Shown here: piece after piece, positions 1-8,366 of the stretch
How positions within the stretch are numbered: the stretch's first letter is position 1
Layout: each line of letters opens with the position of its first letter
DNA from: Nostoc sp. 'Lobaria pulmonaria (5183) cyanobiont'
GTDB lineage: Bacteria; Cyanobacteriota; Cyanobacteriia; Cyanobacteriales; Nostocaceae
Direction: 5' to 3'
NCBI RefSeq assembly: GCF_002949795.1
Contig: NZ_CP026696.1
Coordinates: forward strand, 1 to 34,881
DNA: 34,881 bases
The notes under the pieces: generated by a model
What the model was told of the DNA's origin: nothing
Database searches by the model: none
What the model saw: the letters and a program-made list of their open reading frames with translations, nothing else
Translations under genes and position numbers: made by a program

Positions 1-78
1 TTGACATTTTCTATTATAATTAAAGAAAATAGTATCAACAACTTTGACACCTATAGCAATCGCTCTCAAGAATCAGCC

Positions 79-1182
79 ATGAAAGAGATCATTGCTGCGA
101 ACCTGAACCGCTACCGTAAAAGTCTAGGCTTGTCTCAAGAGCAACTTGCTGCAACTACCGGGGTAACTCGCCAGAGCATCAATAACTACGAGAACGCCAA
201 AACTTTACCAGACAGCAAAATCCTCTCTGCTCTGGCGAGTGTTTTGGGCATTACACTCGATGACTTGCTACGCTCACAAGGTGAAGGACTACCCAACTTC
301 CGGTTCCGCGCTCATGTTTCCTTTGACAAAAATGCCCAGTTTGCAGCCCAAGTGCTACGAATGCTGCAAACTTATAACGCCCTAGAACAAGCCGTTGGCT
401 TACCGACCTACACCCCGGAAAGTACACCTTGCCATCAAGTAGAAGGCAACGAAAAGCACATTCAGACAATAGCTGCTTTGTTTCGCCATCGTCTGGGCTT
501 GGGAGATGCTCCCATTGCCAACCTGTTTCAGTCTGTAGAAGAAATCGGCTTAAAAGTTTTACGCTCCTCCGTTCCCATTAAAGGTTTCTTTGGTCTGAGT
601 GCTTGTAGTGATATTGAAGGTGCTTTTGTTTTGGTAAATACCCATAACATCACCATTGAACGTCAATTATTTACCCTTGCACATGAAATTGGACATCTAA
701 TCTTTCACCGTGTAGAGTACCAAGACACCCTGATTGAAGAAGGAACCAAAGAAGAAGAAAAAGCACGAGAAAAGGTGGCTGATTACTTTGCCAGTCACCT
801 ACTTGTTCCTCAAGCTGAATTTGAGCAGATATACTCACTTACCAAAGATATTGTCAAACTCAAACGGCATTTTCGGGTAAGTTACCTAGTCATCTTGAAT
901 CGTTTAGCAGAAATGAAAATCATTGATTTTGCTAAAGAGAAAGCCCAAATATGTGCTATTTATAAAAAGCAACATAATGGTGCATCTTTGCAAAACTCAA
1001 TGGAATTACCACCAGCACTGCCTGCGGATGATTATCCAGAAAATGAACGTTATGAATTTCTAATTTGGCAGTCCTTAAAATTGGGCAAGATTTCAGAGAT
1101 GAAAGCAGCAGAACTTCTCAACTTAACTGTTGAAAAACTGCGGGTGCGTCGTCAAGAAAATGAGGTTTATGCAGTCGCTTAA
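79..1182 (+). CDS. XRE-family HTH regulator fused to ImmA/IrrE (M78) metallopeptidase
   Basis: A 367-residue protein if it starts at the ATG at 79. The frame is open back to a TTG at the window edge, but those 26 extra residues lack the HTH character. Residues 1-65 form an XRE/Cro helix-turn-helix (LSQEQLAATTGVTRQSINNY). A zinc-peptidase motif HEIGH lies at residues 202-206, followed by the acidic and helical region usual for the DUF955/ImmA family. Such proteins act as repressors or antitoxins that can be inactivated by, or carry out, proteolysis. The gene overlaps the start of a PIN-like gene by about 20 bases, a layout known for XRE-COG2856 plus toxin pairs. Family assignment is firm; antitoxin versus stress regulator is inference. 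Confidence 0.88.
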   Translation: MKEIIAANLNRYRKSLGLSQEQLAATTGVTRQSINNYENAKTLPDSKILSALASVLGITLDDLLRSQGEGLPNFRFRAHVSFDKNAQFAAQVLRMLQTYNALEQAVGLPTYTPESTPCHQVEGNEKHIQTIAALFRHRLGLGDAPIANLFQSVEEIGLKVLRSSVPIKGFFGLSACSDIEGAFVLVNTHNITIERQLFTLAHEIGHLIFHRVEYQDTLIEEGTKEEEKAREKVADYFASHLLVPQAEFEQIYSLTKDIVKLKRHFRVSYLVILNRLAEMKIIDFAKEKAQICAIYKKQHNGASLQNSMELPPALPADDYPENERYEFLIWQSLKLGKISEMKAAELLNLTVEKLRVRRQENEVYAVA

Positions 1183-1684
1183 CGGAACAATTCTTGACGC
1201 AACAGCACTCATTGATTTTCGTTGGCTGAACGAGTGGGGGTGGCTAAAACAGCACTACAGCCCGTTGTACATTGCCCAGGAACTTCTAGACTCAGATCAA
1301 CTGGAAACCCAAACTCGTCAAGCTGCTAACCAATACTTAACACCTCTGGCTCTTTCCACAGAAGAGATGTTTGCCAGTTTTCTGGAATTTAACGTTAGAG
1401 CGCCCCTTTTAAGTGTCGCGGATCGATCTACGATTGCCATTGCCCGTCATCAATTGCTGATTTGTGCTAGTGATGACGGGCTAGTTGTTGAAACCTGCAA
1501 GGCATACGGTGTTACCTACACTAGAACACTGCGATTATTAGCTGAGATGGTAGAGACAGGACACAAAACAGTGATAGAGGTGACGGCAATGGCTGATTCA
1601 TTAATCAAGGAGCGGGGTAAACACATTTCTCCCAGAGTTTTGGCAGATTGGACAACAAGTTTACAGAAGTATGGCACTAGCTAA
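1160..1684 (+). CDS. PIN-like domain protein, putative toxin partner
   Basis: About 174 residues from the ATG at 1160; an ATG at 1169 is the alternative, and the TTG at 1130 is unlikely. The N-terminus has the hydrophobic strand and Asp expected of a PIN nuclease (TILDATALIDF). A central ADRSTIAIAR and a later CASDDGLVVETC supply further acidic residues in the spacing seen in PIN/DUF3368-like folds. The start lies inside the 3' end of the XRE-ImmA gene, so the two are probably translationally coupled as an antitoxin-toxin-like pair. A PIN toxin would cleave RNA. The match is by motif only, and the acidic residues are not all in textbook positions. Confidence 0.6.
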   Translation: MRFMQSLNGTILDATALIDFRWLNEWGWLKQHYSPLYIAQELLDSDQLETQTRQAANQYLTPLALSTEEMFASFLEFNVRAPLLSVADRSTIAIARHQLLICASDDGLVVETCKAYGVTYTRTLRLLAEMVETGHKTVIEVTAMADSLIKERGKHISPRVLADWTTSLQKYGTS

Positions 1685-1686
1685 AA

Positions 1687-1933
1687 ATCAAATGTGGTTA
1701 GACTAAGTGCCATATAAGATTTGGTTGTAAAAGAGGTTTATTAGTAACGGAACGAAATACACTTTAAACCCATCTTTGCCTAAAACGAAACTGAATTATT
1801 ATCTTTTAAAGAGCATAAAACCACCATTATTTCGTTGAATAACTACTGGGCTTTACCTAAAAAACTTCAATTTTGGCAAAATTGAACCACCCAAAAAGTG
1901 TTTCTGAAATGCTTATATAGTGTGGCAACCCAT
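1687..1933. other. Intergenic region between PIN gene and integrase
   Basis: About 250 AT-rich bases between two convergent genes. Apart from the terminator hairpin at 1866-1886 nothing coding was seen. As the flank of an integrase gene it could hold an attachment site, but no core repeat could be recognised without the other junction. Confidence 0.3.
1855..1886 (-). terminator. Rho-independent terminator of the integrase gene
   Basis: A perfect 9-bp inverted repeat (TTCAATTTT at 1866-1874, AAAATTGAA at 1878-1886) with a GGC loop. Read on the minus strand it is followed directly by six T residues. It lies about 48 bases past the integrase stop codon. The stem is AT-rich, so strength is uncertain. 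Confidence 0.6.
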
Positions 1934-2944
1934 TCAATCCAACCCATCCATCAATAATTCAGACATCTCCAGTTGATCGCGATTGCGGTTATCGTCGTAA
2001 ATTTGGAGCGTATTTAATTTAGCGTGTCTGCTGAGTTTCTGGGCTTTGCGGACATTGCCATCAGTTTTTTCAAGTACAGCTGTAATAGCACTATGGCGGC
2101 AACGGTGCGGACTCATGTGTTTTTCAACACCAGCCCGTTTAAACAAGCGTTTAACTATTTTATAAATGCCATCCCCGGTTAACCTGTTACCATAATTTTG
2201 AAAGTCCACCGAGGTAAACATCGGACGCGATGAAGACATATCACCACCACGGGCAATCACCCAATCAGTAATCGCAATGACCGTGACTTTTGGCAGGTTA
2301 ATTGTCACTCGTACTTGCTTGCCCTTACCCAAAATTGATAGCGTCCCCTTATTTCCGTCAAAATGCCTCAAGTCCAAGGTGCTAATCTCATTTCTCCTCA
2401 AAGCATTGCCCCACAGTAGGAGCAGCAAAGCATAGTCCCGTTTCCCTACCTTAGTCGAGCGATCGCACCCCTTAATGACTGTCAAAAATTCCTCGCCTGT
2501 ACAACCGCTAGTGTCGAGGTATGACTGCACTGGGATGCTGTCCACATCCACAGCATAGTTGCATACACCCAGCTTTCGGCCAAAAGCAACCAGAGACTTG
2601 ATGGCCGCGAGTCGGCGGTTTATCGTGTTAGGTGCTAGGGAAGCTTCATTGAGTATGGCTCTGTATTTAGTAACTACCAGGGTAGCCTTGTGTCCCTCCA
2701 GATGCAAAAACTCCAGGATAGAATCGCGCTGAGGTGATCGCCCAGTCATGCGAGTAAAAAAATCGTTGATATCTTTGCGGTAAGCCCGACGGGTTCCCTC
2801 ACTATTTTTGGATTTAAGCAGTTCCTCCAACACGTCGGGATCTGAGTCAATTACACCAGCAAAGTATGCCTCAATTTTCGCATTGAGGGCATTTTCTAAT
2901 TTTTGGACTACAACTAACTCAACGGGTTCTGTATCTTTGCTCAT
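1934..2944 (-). CDS. Tyrosine recombinase / phage-type integrase
   Basis: A 336-residue site-specific recombinase from the ATG at 2944. A start at 3010 would add 22 aromatic-rich residues that look non-coding. The N-terminal half (about residues 45-135) is a SAM-like DNA-binding domain (SEGTRRAYRKDINDFF). The catalytic set is complete: Arg near 183-184 (NALRRNEIS), Lys207 in GKGKQ, HRCR at 280-283, His307 and the nucleophile Tyr316 (LQIYDD). It would catalyse integration, excision or plasmid dimer resolution. It is the last gene of a leftward run, ahead of a terminator hairpin. A Xer-like resolvase role is equally possible. Confidence 0.9.
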   Translation of the reverse strand: MSKDTEPVELVVVQKLENALNAKIEAYFAGVIDSDPDVLEELLKSKNSEGTRRAYRKDINDFFTRMTGRSPQRDSILEFLHLEGHKATLVVTKYRAILNEASLAPNTINRRLAAIKSLVAFGRKLGVCNYAVDVDSIPVQSYLDTSGCTGEEFLTVIKGCDRSTKVGKRDYALLLLLWGNALRRNEISTLDLRHFDGNKGTLSILGKGKQVRVTINLPKVTVIAITDWVIARGGDMSSSRPMFTSVDFQNYGNRLTGDGIYKIVKRLFKRAGVEKHMSPHRCRHSAITAVLEKTDGNVRKAQKLSRHAKLNTLQIYDDNRNRDQLEMSELLMDGLD

Positions 2945-3096
2945 GACCCACCCTAGCTGCGGTATTGGGAATGGCTGTTTCCAATACCAATGTTTATTAT
3001 GCAGCTGCATGGGCCTAGATGAGTCTTAGATTTCAGTTACTTAATCAATTATGTTACTTCCTTGGCTCAAGAGATTGACGGATTAAATAAGTTGCA

Positions 3097-3159
3097 GGTG
3101 CTTGACCTCAGACGCACATCGCCACTGCGTGGCTCGTTTGCCTCTTCCGGTCAAGCACC
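3097..3159. repeat. Nested inverted repeat (cruciform-type) between integrase and HTH gene
   Basis: A perfect 11-bp outer inverted repeat, GGTGCTTGACC at 3097-3107 and GGTCAAGCACC at 3149-3159, encloses an inner perfect hairpin GCCAC-TGC-GTGGC at 3121-3133. It lies upstream of the integrase start. It could be a palindromic repeat element of the Nostocales kind, a recombination site, or an mRNA structure; there is no T-run for a terminator. Confidence 0.6.
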
Positions 3160-3213
3160 CGCTTAATAAATAATTGCTGAAGGGGTGAATAATCCTAGTT
3201 TAAAAAAGTATAG

Positions 3214-3420
3214 TCAAAGATAAGAATCCACAAGTTTCCCCTGAGTTGACCACTTCTCATCTAGAAGGCGACAAGCGACATAAACAACATTTTGAGGATT
3301 GCGCTTGTGTCTGACATTCGTACCCCAGGAACGAACAGTATAATCACCTTGATAACCTAAAACAAGTGCAAGCTCGTCGTAAGTTAACTGCCATTTTTTC
3401 TTAAATTCTATTGGGTGCAT
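3214..3420 (-). CDS. Small putative DNA-binding protein (copy 1 of tandem pair)
   Basis: 68 residues from the ATG at 3420, which has AGG eight bases upstream; a GTG three codons earlier is the alternative. The segment LTYDELALVLGYQGDYTVRSW resembles the start of a Cro/XRE-like helix-turn-helix, followed by a basic stretch (RHKRNPQ). It is about 80% identical (54 of 68 residues) to the next gene upstream, 398 bases away. Small proteins like this beside integrases are often transcriptional regulators or excisionases; that role is inferred. Unrecognised family. Confidence 0.65.
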   Translation of the reverse strand: MHPIEFKKKWQLTYDELALVLGYQGDYTVRSWGTNVRHKRNPQNVVYVACRLLDEKWSTQGKLVDSYL

Positions 3421-3453
3421 AGTATTCACCTATTTCAAGTAATTAATTAGGAG

Positions 3454-3596
3454 TGTCTAGCGGACATTTGACTTATAACGGGGTATCAGAAAAAATAGAA
3501 AACTTGTGCATAACCATCAATAAATCTTTGACTTACCCCGCACTCTAGCTTTGGTCAATTTATTTATTTATGTGTCTAATAGGTATCTAGCAGACA
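3454..3596. promoter_or_regulatory. Repeated operator-like motif between the duplicated small genes
   Basis: Two same-orientation 13-mers, TGTCTAGCGGACA at 3454-3466 and TATCTAGCAGACA at 3584-3596, match at 11 of 13 positions. The first contains TGTC-N5-GACA dyad symmetry. Both lie upstream of the left-hand small HTH-like gene and are plausible binding sites for it or its paralogue. Two TTGACTTA stretches also occur between them. Confidence 0.35.
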
Positions 3597-3611
3597 CGCG
3601 GATATAAATTA

Positions 3612-3818
3612 TCAAAGGTAAGAATCTATTTGTTTGCCCTCAGCTGACCATTTTTCATCTAGAAGGCGACAAGCAACATAAACAACTTTTTGAGGGTTGC
3701 GCTTATGGACTCCATTTATCCCCCAGCAACGGACAGTGAAATCACTTTCATAACCCAGGACAAGTGCTAGATCGTTATAAGTTAATTGCCACTTTTTCTT
3801 AAATTCTATTGGGTGCAT
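3612..3818 (-). CDS. Small putative DNA-binding protein (copy 2 of tandem pair)
   Basis: 68 residues from the ATG at 3818, preceded by the same AGGTGAATACT leader as copy 1. The protein is about 80% identical to its downstream neighbour. Substitutions cluster in the putative recognition and wing region (RSWGTNVRHK against RCWGINGVHK) and near the C-terminus. This is what would be expected if the two copies had diverged to bind related but different sites. Follows the ATPase gene start-side leader closely but is transcribed after it in the leftward run. Confidence 0.65.
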   Translation of the reverse strand: MHPIEFKKKWQLTYNDLALVLGYESDFTVRCWGINGVHKRNPQKVVYVACRLLDEKWSAEGKQIDSYL

Positions 3819-3858
3819 AGTATTCACCTATTTCCATAAATTAATTAACAGTGAAGAG

Positions 3859-5319
3859 CTAAGTATCAAAAGAAATCGGCTTACCGTTGAAATGGTTGTA
3901 AATATCCTCTGGGTTAAACCAGCTAGGCAGTGTACGCTCTGCCTCTAGATATTCCTCGCCATTGTCATCAAGCAAACCGCGAACAATCTTGACTCTAGAC
4001 AGTGGGGTTTTACCGTTAGCTGAGAATTTTTGAATGAGGATTGTACCTGCCTCCCTCATGGCTTGCGTACCTTCGGGATAGCTTGAATTCGTGTCATTGT
4101 GGGTGATACCAGTAACATGAACTTTTGCTTTTCTAGTGTCTGTCAGATGCAGTTTGTAAAACTTTTCTGCGGGTTCACCAATCAACGATTTCAGGTTGGT
4201 GTACTCATCAATAAGCACTTGTTCAGGCGTTATAGTTGCAGATTGCTCTAGGTCATTTTTCCCTTTAATTCTTAATAGCCAATGCTCACAGAGAGTATCA
4301 AGCGCAGTACCTATCTCTAACTCGGACTCGGCAATATTTTGAGTATCAAGATATCGCCATGCTTTGGAGTTATCGCCAGTCGCGTGACGGTCAATCAAGT
4401 AGTAGATAGGAATTCCTAAACAATGCTTTCTAACAAGAGCTATAGCCGCGCTCGTGTAAGTTTTACCTGACCCCTGGCGACCGATTAACCACAGTGGGGT
4501 TAAGTTGTCGATAATCTTCCACAACCATCCGTCTTCATGCCCTTTAAGCGCTTCTATAAGCTCATTTGCTCGTTGCTGGTCAACTGATTGCTGATTGTCA
4601 TTTTCTGCGATCGCGCCCTTGGTTTTACCCTCAATCTTGCCGCGTTCTTGCTCCGCTTTCGCCCTGTCTCTCAGGTTCTCAGAGATGGTTTTATCCATCA
4701 CAGAATGATTAACAGCACGGGCTTTCATAAAGTCCTCTAGCTGAATTCGAGCTTTAGCGCGTTCGTTTTCCTCATCGGTTAGCCCTAATTCTTTACGAGA
4801 ATGAACGTCTAGGTCAGTTAATCCATCTTTCAAGCGTTCACTATAAAGCTGGGTTGAATGCTGCTTAATTTCACGTTTGTACTTATTATGCTGCCAAGTT
4901 GCATAGTCGCCAGTCTTTTCGAGTTCGCCCAGTTCATAATCCGTGCGCTTGAGGCGTTGCGAACGCACAAGCAAGCAACCCACGACACCCCATAGCCCAA
5001 TAACTGCAATCCCATATCCTAACAACTGATTAGGGTTGTCTGTAGGCAAATCACGCACCCATTGAATAGCATCGCCCTTGTAGGGAATGATGCTGCCATA
5101 CAATCCGTAGCGATGCCATTCTTCAGTCAGGACAAAACGCGGCTGGTTGCAAAAACGCTTATCTAGCGCTATTTGACTGTGTACGCCGTTTGCTGACCTT
5201 GGGCAAAATTGAATTTGTGTCAGATCGTAAGGCTGACGTGTTTGCGATGTTGCTAGCCCGATGATTGCGGCTACACCACACACACCAGCCAGTGCTAACT
5301 CGAAAACACCCTGTTTCAT
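3859..5319 (-). CDS. Membrane-anchored P-loop ATPase (FtsK/HerA or coupling-protein-like layout)
   Basis: 486 residues. Two hydrophobic segments (about 8-24 and 100-118) place a roughly 75-residue loop outside the membrane. A charged, helical linker (120-250) follows, then a C-terminal ATPase with Walker A GRQGSGKT at 280-287 and Walker B VLIDEYTN with D371/E372. Two N-terminal membrane helices plus a cytoplasmic motor is the layout of VirD4/TraG coupling proteins and some phage Zot-type ATPases, but no diagnostic motif of either family was recognised. It overlaps the upstream membrane protein gene by ATGA and has a good ribosome site (AAGGGGCGGGA), so the two are probably co-translated. Substrate unknown. 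Confidence 0.75.
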   Translation of the reverse strand: MKQGVFELALAGVCGVAAIIGLATSQTRQPYDLTQIQFCPRSANGVHSQIALDKRFCNQPRFVLTEEWHRYGLYGSIIPYKGDAIQWVRDLPTDNPNQLLGYGIAVIGLWGVVGCLLVRSQRLKRTDYELGELEKTGDYATWQHNKYKREIKQHSTQLYSERLKDGLTDLDVHSRKELGLTDEENERAKARIQLEDFMKARAVNHSVMDKTISENLRDRAKAEQERGKIEGKTKGAIAENDNQQSVDQQRANELIEALKGHEDGWLWKIIDNLTPLWLIGRQGSGKTYTSAAIALVRKHCLGIPIYYLIDRHATGDNSKAWRYLDTQNIAESELEIGTALDTLCEHWLLRIKGKNDLEQSATITPEQVLIDEYTNLKSLIGEPAEKFYKLHLTDTRKAKVHVTGITHNDTNSSYPEGTQAMREAGTILIQKFSANGKTPLSRVKIVRGLLDDNGEEYLEAERTLPSWFNPEDIYNHFNGKPISFDT

Positions 5320-5885
5320 TCCCGCCCCTTAAAAATAATTGCAATGGAACCAATGAATAAAGCCAACGCGACTGCAATACTTAGCCAAGGGTCTGATTGT
5401 GGATTCTGTTTTTCAATGGTTTGGATGTCTTGGCTAATCTGCGTGACTGTTTCTTTAGTCAAATTCTCAAAATATTGATGGTCTTTGACTGCTAGCCAAG
5501 TTGTGATACCTGCAAACACCAAGCCCCCAGCAGTTTTTAAAACATTTTGCATATTATCTACCTCTAGTCCGTCACTGTTGTAATTAACTCTCAAGCCTGT
5601 CAGCCCAGCGAGAGAGCCAACGCTGCATATAGAAAATGAGAGCGAAATTGCCAGCCAGAGATTAACGCTACCGCCAGTTATTAAGAGATATTTAGCTATC
5701 AAGAATCCCGTAGAATTTAGCGACCAGCCGACAAAGAATCTCGTCAATTTTTCAGTTGTATTGATAACGTCTTTGCGGTGCTGATTGCGTGATTCCAGGT
5801 GTGATATCAAGTCTTTTGGTAACGGCGTATCTGGGGCGATTTCGCTTACTACTTCTTCTTGTGACTCTTCAATGTCGTATGTCAT
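5316..5885 (-). CDS. Multi-pass membrane protein of unknown function
   Basis: 189 residues. An acidic N-terminal tail is followed by about four hydrophobic segments (roughly 48-70, 76-97, 112-130 and 166-185) with short loops. No family recognised. It ends with a four-base overlap on the membrane ATPase gene, which suggests that the two proteins act together in the membrane. A 13-bp hairpin lies just upstream of its start. Confidence 0.65.
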   Translation of the reverse strand: MTYDIEESQEEVVSEIAPDTPLPKDLISHLESRNQHRKDVINTTEKLTRFFVGWSLNSTGFLIAKYLLITGGSVNLWLAISLSFSICSVGSLAGLTGLRVNYNSDGLEVDNMQNVLKTAGGLVFAGITTWLAVKDHQYFENLTKETVTQISQDIQTIEKQNPQSDPWLSIAVALALFIGSIAIIFKGRE

Positions 5886-5907
5886 ATTACTGTCAGGATA
5901 TTTATTT

Positions 5908-5941
5908 GCCCGACAGTCACTTTCGGCTGTGGCTGTCGGGC
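5908..5941. repeat. Strong hairpin between two genes of the leftward run
   Basis: Arms at 5908-5920 and 5929-5941 pair at 12 of 13 positions, with GCCCGACAG/CTGTCGGGC at the base and an 8-base loop. On the minus strand there is no T-run, so it may be an attenuator, processing or mRNA-stability element rather than a terminator. Confidence 0.55.
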
Positions 5942-5949
5942 TTTAACTA

Positions 5950-6603
5950 TTAGAAACCTAGTAGGGCATCCTTGATTTTTTGTACAATCGAGCGCCCTGC
6001 ATATTGTTTTTTCGGCTTGAAATCATCACGAGCGTTATCACCCATTTCTAAGTAATACTTGCCCAGTTCTCTATCATGTTGTAGGTCAATTGTTTGTTGT
6101 CTAATATCTGTCTGCAATTCTGCCTGCAACATCTTATATTCACCGTCAACTTGCATCATGTGTTTGTCCACCCATGCTTTCAGCAATAGATGGTCTGTTG
6201 CTTGTTGATGGCGTAGCGTTTCTTTCTCCTTGGATGAAGCGAAATCAAGCTTCATCTCTTCTAGGATGTTAGCTAGATGAGTATCAGCTAAAATCGCTGA
6301 CTGCACTGCTCTTTCAATCTTCTCGCCGCTTACACCAGCTTGTTTGTAGATGTCGCTTAGGACTACGTTTAAGTCCTCAGTCCCTTTGAGAGCAGCTAGC
6401 ATCTGCTCTCTAACCTGTGGGGCAAATTCGCTAATCTTCGCCCCGTCATTACCCATTTGCCCTATCAGCTTTAGGGCTGATTTATCACCTGTTAGCGATC
6501 TGACTACTAAGTTAGTAGATGCATTGAATTTAGTTTTTAATTGGCGCTCTAGGTGGCGTGATTTGGAAGTTACCAGATTCTTTAGCTTCATTGAACTTTT
6601 CAC
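5950..6603 (-). CDS. Alpha-helical, coiled-coil-like protein of unknown function
   Basis: 217 residues from a GTG at 6603 that has AAGGA eight bases upstream; ATG at 6591 is the alternative. The N-terminus is basic (KSRHLERQLKTKF), and the middle and C-terminal parts are long charged helices rich in Gln, Glu and Lys (about 70-185) likely to form coiled coils. No signal peptide or membrane segment. The 5' end overlaps the upstream gene by about 74 bases in another frame, which is unusual but supported by the ribosome site. Confidence 0.6.
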   Translation of the reverse strand: MKSSMKLKNLVTSKSRHLERQLKTKFNASTNLVVRSLTGDKSALKLIGQMGNDGAKISEFAPQVREQMLAALKGTEDLNVVLSDIYKQAGVSGEKIERAVQSAILADTHLANILEEMKLDFASSKEKETLRHQQATDHLLLKAWVDKHMMQVDGEYKMLQAELQTDIRQQTIDLQHDRELGKYYLEMGDNARDDFKPKKQYAGRSIVQKIKDALLGF

Positions 6604-6811
6604 AGCGATATTCCTTTGATGGGGTAAATATTTTGTTGCAGTGATACTCCATTCGCCTTACATATTGCTCAATAGTTGACTTTCGTTTGAGATATTGCTG
6701 ATAGCTTGATTGCTCTAGCATTGGCAGATACAAGCAGTTGTACAAGGGTAAAATCACAGCACCGAGCGCACACAAACTAACAGCAATTCTTGAGAAGTAG
6801 CTCATTCTCAT
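6530..6811 (-). CDS. Small single-pass membrane protein
   Basis: About 93 residues from the ATG at 6811; a TTG at 6844, eight bases after the upstream stop, would add 11 residues and may be the coupled start. One hydrophobic helix near the N-terminus (IAVSLCALGAVILPLYNCLY) is followed by a charged region with two cysteines (YHCNKIF, YRCEKF) that could form a disulphide if the C-terminus faces outward. No family recognised. Its 3' end overlaps the next gene by 74 bases. Confidence 0.5.
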   Translation of the reverse strand: MRMSYFSRIAVSLCALGAVILPLYNCLYLPMLEQSSYQQYLKRKSTIEQYVRRMEYHCNKIFTPSKEYRCEKFNEAKESGNFQITPPRAPIKN

Positions 6812-6851
6812 CCAGCGAATAAACAAGCACTCTCGCAGCGTCAAGTCATTA

Positions 6852-7514
6852 CTATTGAGCCGCGTTAAGCCTTGCGAGGATTGAGAATTGGGTGCTTTTA
6901 ATGTTTTGGCGGATGACTCCCATATCCGCTTTGATGTCTCCTGAGAAGTTATTAACCTTTTGGTTCAATCTAGAAGCCCTGTTGCTTACGTGTTCTCGCA
7001 AGTCTTGGGCGTTAGTCTCAAATGATTGCTCAATGACATCAAATTTCTGATCAACGTAGTTCTTGATTGCAGCCGTTACAGTACTGATGAATTGGCTGTA
7101 GTCGGTAAAAGTGTCGTCAACGTTTTCAGCAATGCTCAATGTTTCTTGTTCAGTTAACTCAAACCCCAGCGCGGATGATTGGGCTGTTACAATCTGACGC
7201 TTATCTTCACTAGTTACAGTGATGCTGTTAATCTCTCTTGAAGCGATTGTAAGCTGACTGTTATCAAGTTCTGGGTGTTCCTCTTCTACTTGTGAGAAAA
7301 ACGTTTCTTCAACGGGTTCATCAACTACAGATAATTGGCTTGTCGATTTGACTTTGAGATAGTCAACGGCTTGGCTCAATTGCTCTTTGGTGGGATTGTC
7401 AAGGTCATCGCACTCGACAGCGATCGCTGCCGTTGTGTAATCGTCCTTGGTAAATCCTTGATAACCCTGTTTGTACAAACGAGCGCGGACGTTATTAGTA
7501 AATTTGTCAGACAT
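6852..7514 (-). CDS. Acidic protein with C-terminal coiled coil, unknown function
   Basis: 220 residues from the ATG at 7514, with an excellent ribosome site (AAGGAG) nine bases upstream. The N-terminus (TNNVRARLYKQGYQGFTKDD) is short and basic, the middle is acidic and low in structure, and residues about 130-215 form a helical region (QKFDVIEQSFETNAQDLREH) typical of a coiled coil. No membrane segment. It sits in the leftward run between another unknown protein and the single-pass membrane protein, with gaps of 12 and 7-40 bases, so it is probably part of one operon. Confidence 0.65.
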   Translation of the reverse strand: MSDKFTNNVRARLYKQGYQGFTKDDYTTAAIAVECDDLDNPTKEQLSQAVDYLKVKSTSQLSVVDEPVEETFFSQVEEEHPELDNSQLTIASREINSITVTSEDKRQIVTAQSSALGFELTEQETLSIAENVDDTFTDYSQFISTVTAAIKNYVDQKFDVIEQSFETNAQDLREHVSNRASRLNQKVNNFSGDIKADMGVIRQNIKSTQFSILARLNAAQ

Positions 7515-7526
7515 AATGATTGCTCC

Positions 7527-8039
7527 TTAAAGGGCTAGTGTTAAAACTTCGATGGTTGCGGATTTCCGAGGTTGTGAACGCTTGTTGATTGCCCATTTAG
7601 CAGCAACAAACGCAACAAGGGCTAAATCTTTGCTCTGATATGAGTGAAGGGCGTTATAACTTAGATTTGCTTGGCTAAACCAGTAATAACGAGTGCTGCG
7701 TGGTACATCGTCAAGATTGATTTTTAGATAGTCTGCCAGCGCGACTAGGAATTGCTGACCTGTGTATTGAACTTCTTCGGCATCATAGAAGTGTTTAAAG
7801 GCTTGCCAGCGTTCACTAAAATCAGAGGTTCTAAAAGAAAAGGCTGAACACTTACGCTTCATAAGAGCATAGGTTTCAACAATGCTTATGGCTTTTTCGG
7901 ATTCAATGGAGAGCGACAAATATTGTTTTAAGGATGCGACTGTGCGATACCAAGTGATATCTGAAATGCCTTTTCCCGTGATGCCCTCGTAAGTTTCTTT
8001 GAGCAAGCGATACTTAGCTACATATTTTTTTGTTGCCAC
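7527..8039 (-). CDS. Hypothetical protein, helical, possibly DNA-associated
   Basis: 170 residues from a GTG at 8039; the nearby ATG is out of frame. Basic N- and C-termini flank a helical core rich in Tyr and Trp (DITWYRTVASLKQYLSL). No family recognised. The first 45 residues read like a helical DNA-binding segment of plasmid proteins, but this is only an impression. Promoter-proximal to the coiled-coil genes and 12 bases from the next one. Confidence 0.6.
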   Translation of the reverse strand: MATKKYVAKYRLLKETYEGITGKGISDITWYRTVASLKQYLSLSIESEKAISIVETYALMKRKCSAFSFRTSDFSERWQAFKHFYDAEEVQYTGQQFLVALADYLKINLDDVPRSTRYYWFSQANLSYNALHSYQSKDLALVAFVAAKWAINKRSQPRKSATIEVLTLAL

Positions 8040-8185
8040 ATTAACTCTGTTTTATTACTTGAGTGTGTATAAAATTGACCGACTATCCGTAAATTCCAGT
8101 TATTTGACAGGCTTATTTAGCTAGAAACAGTTATCCTGATACACCAAATTAGCTAGGCACTATCAATAACCTTGGATCTTGGACT

Positions 8186-8366
8186 TTAGACAAATGTTTT
8201 AGCCTTGGTTTTATCGGCTATAACCACGTAATAACAAGGTTTGTCAGCTTTGATGACATACTGACACTTTCTCGTTTACCCCCACGAATACGCCCCTTTT
8301 GGACTAGTTGACGCGCTTGTAACTTTGCTTTTGAACGTTTTGCGCGGTGGTAGATGTTACCAAGGT
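8186..8366 (-). pseudogene. Possible frameshifted small basic ORF
   Basis: On the minus strand, one frame reads NIYHRAKRSKAKLQARQL and on to RGGKRE. A -1 shift near 8278 continues as KCQYVIKADKPCYYVVIADK to a stop at 8186-8188. Joined, they look like one short basic protein; neither frame has a conventional start codon here. This may be a decayed gene, or chance. The rest of 8042-8366 shows nothing else recognisable. Confidence 0.25.

Noticed and set aside
1..20. TTGACA and TATAAT boxes at the left edge
   Set aside because: The spacing is only 8 bases, far from the 16-18 needed for a sigma-70 promoter.
1..78. Extended N-terminus of the XRE-ImmA protein from the TTG at the window edge
   Set aside because: The HTH domain starts right after the ATG at 79, and the added residues show no family character; this stretch is more likely leader DNA.
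2808..3029. A 73-residue plus-strand frame at the integrase start
   Set aside because: It is antisense to the integrase N-terminus and is Ser-rich without any domain.
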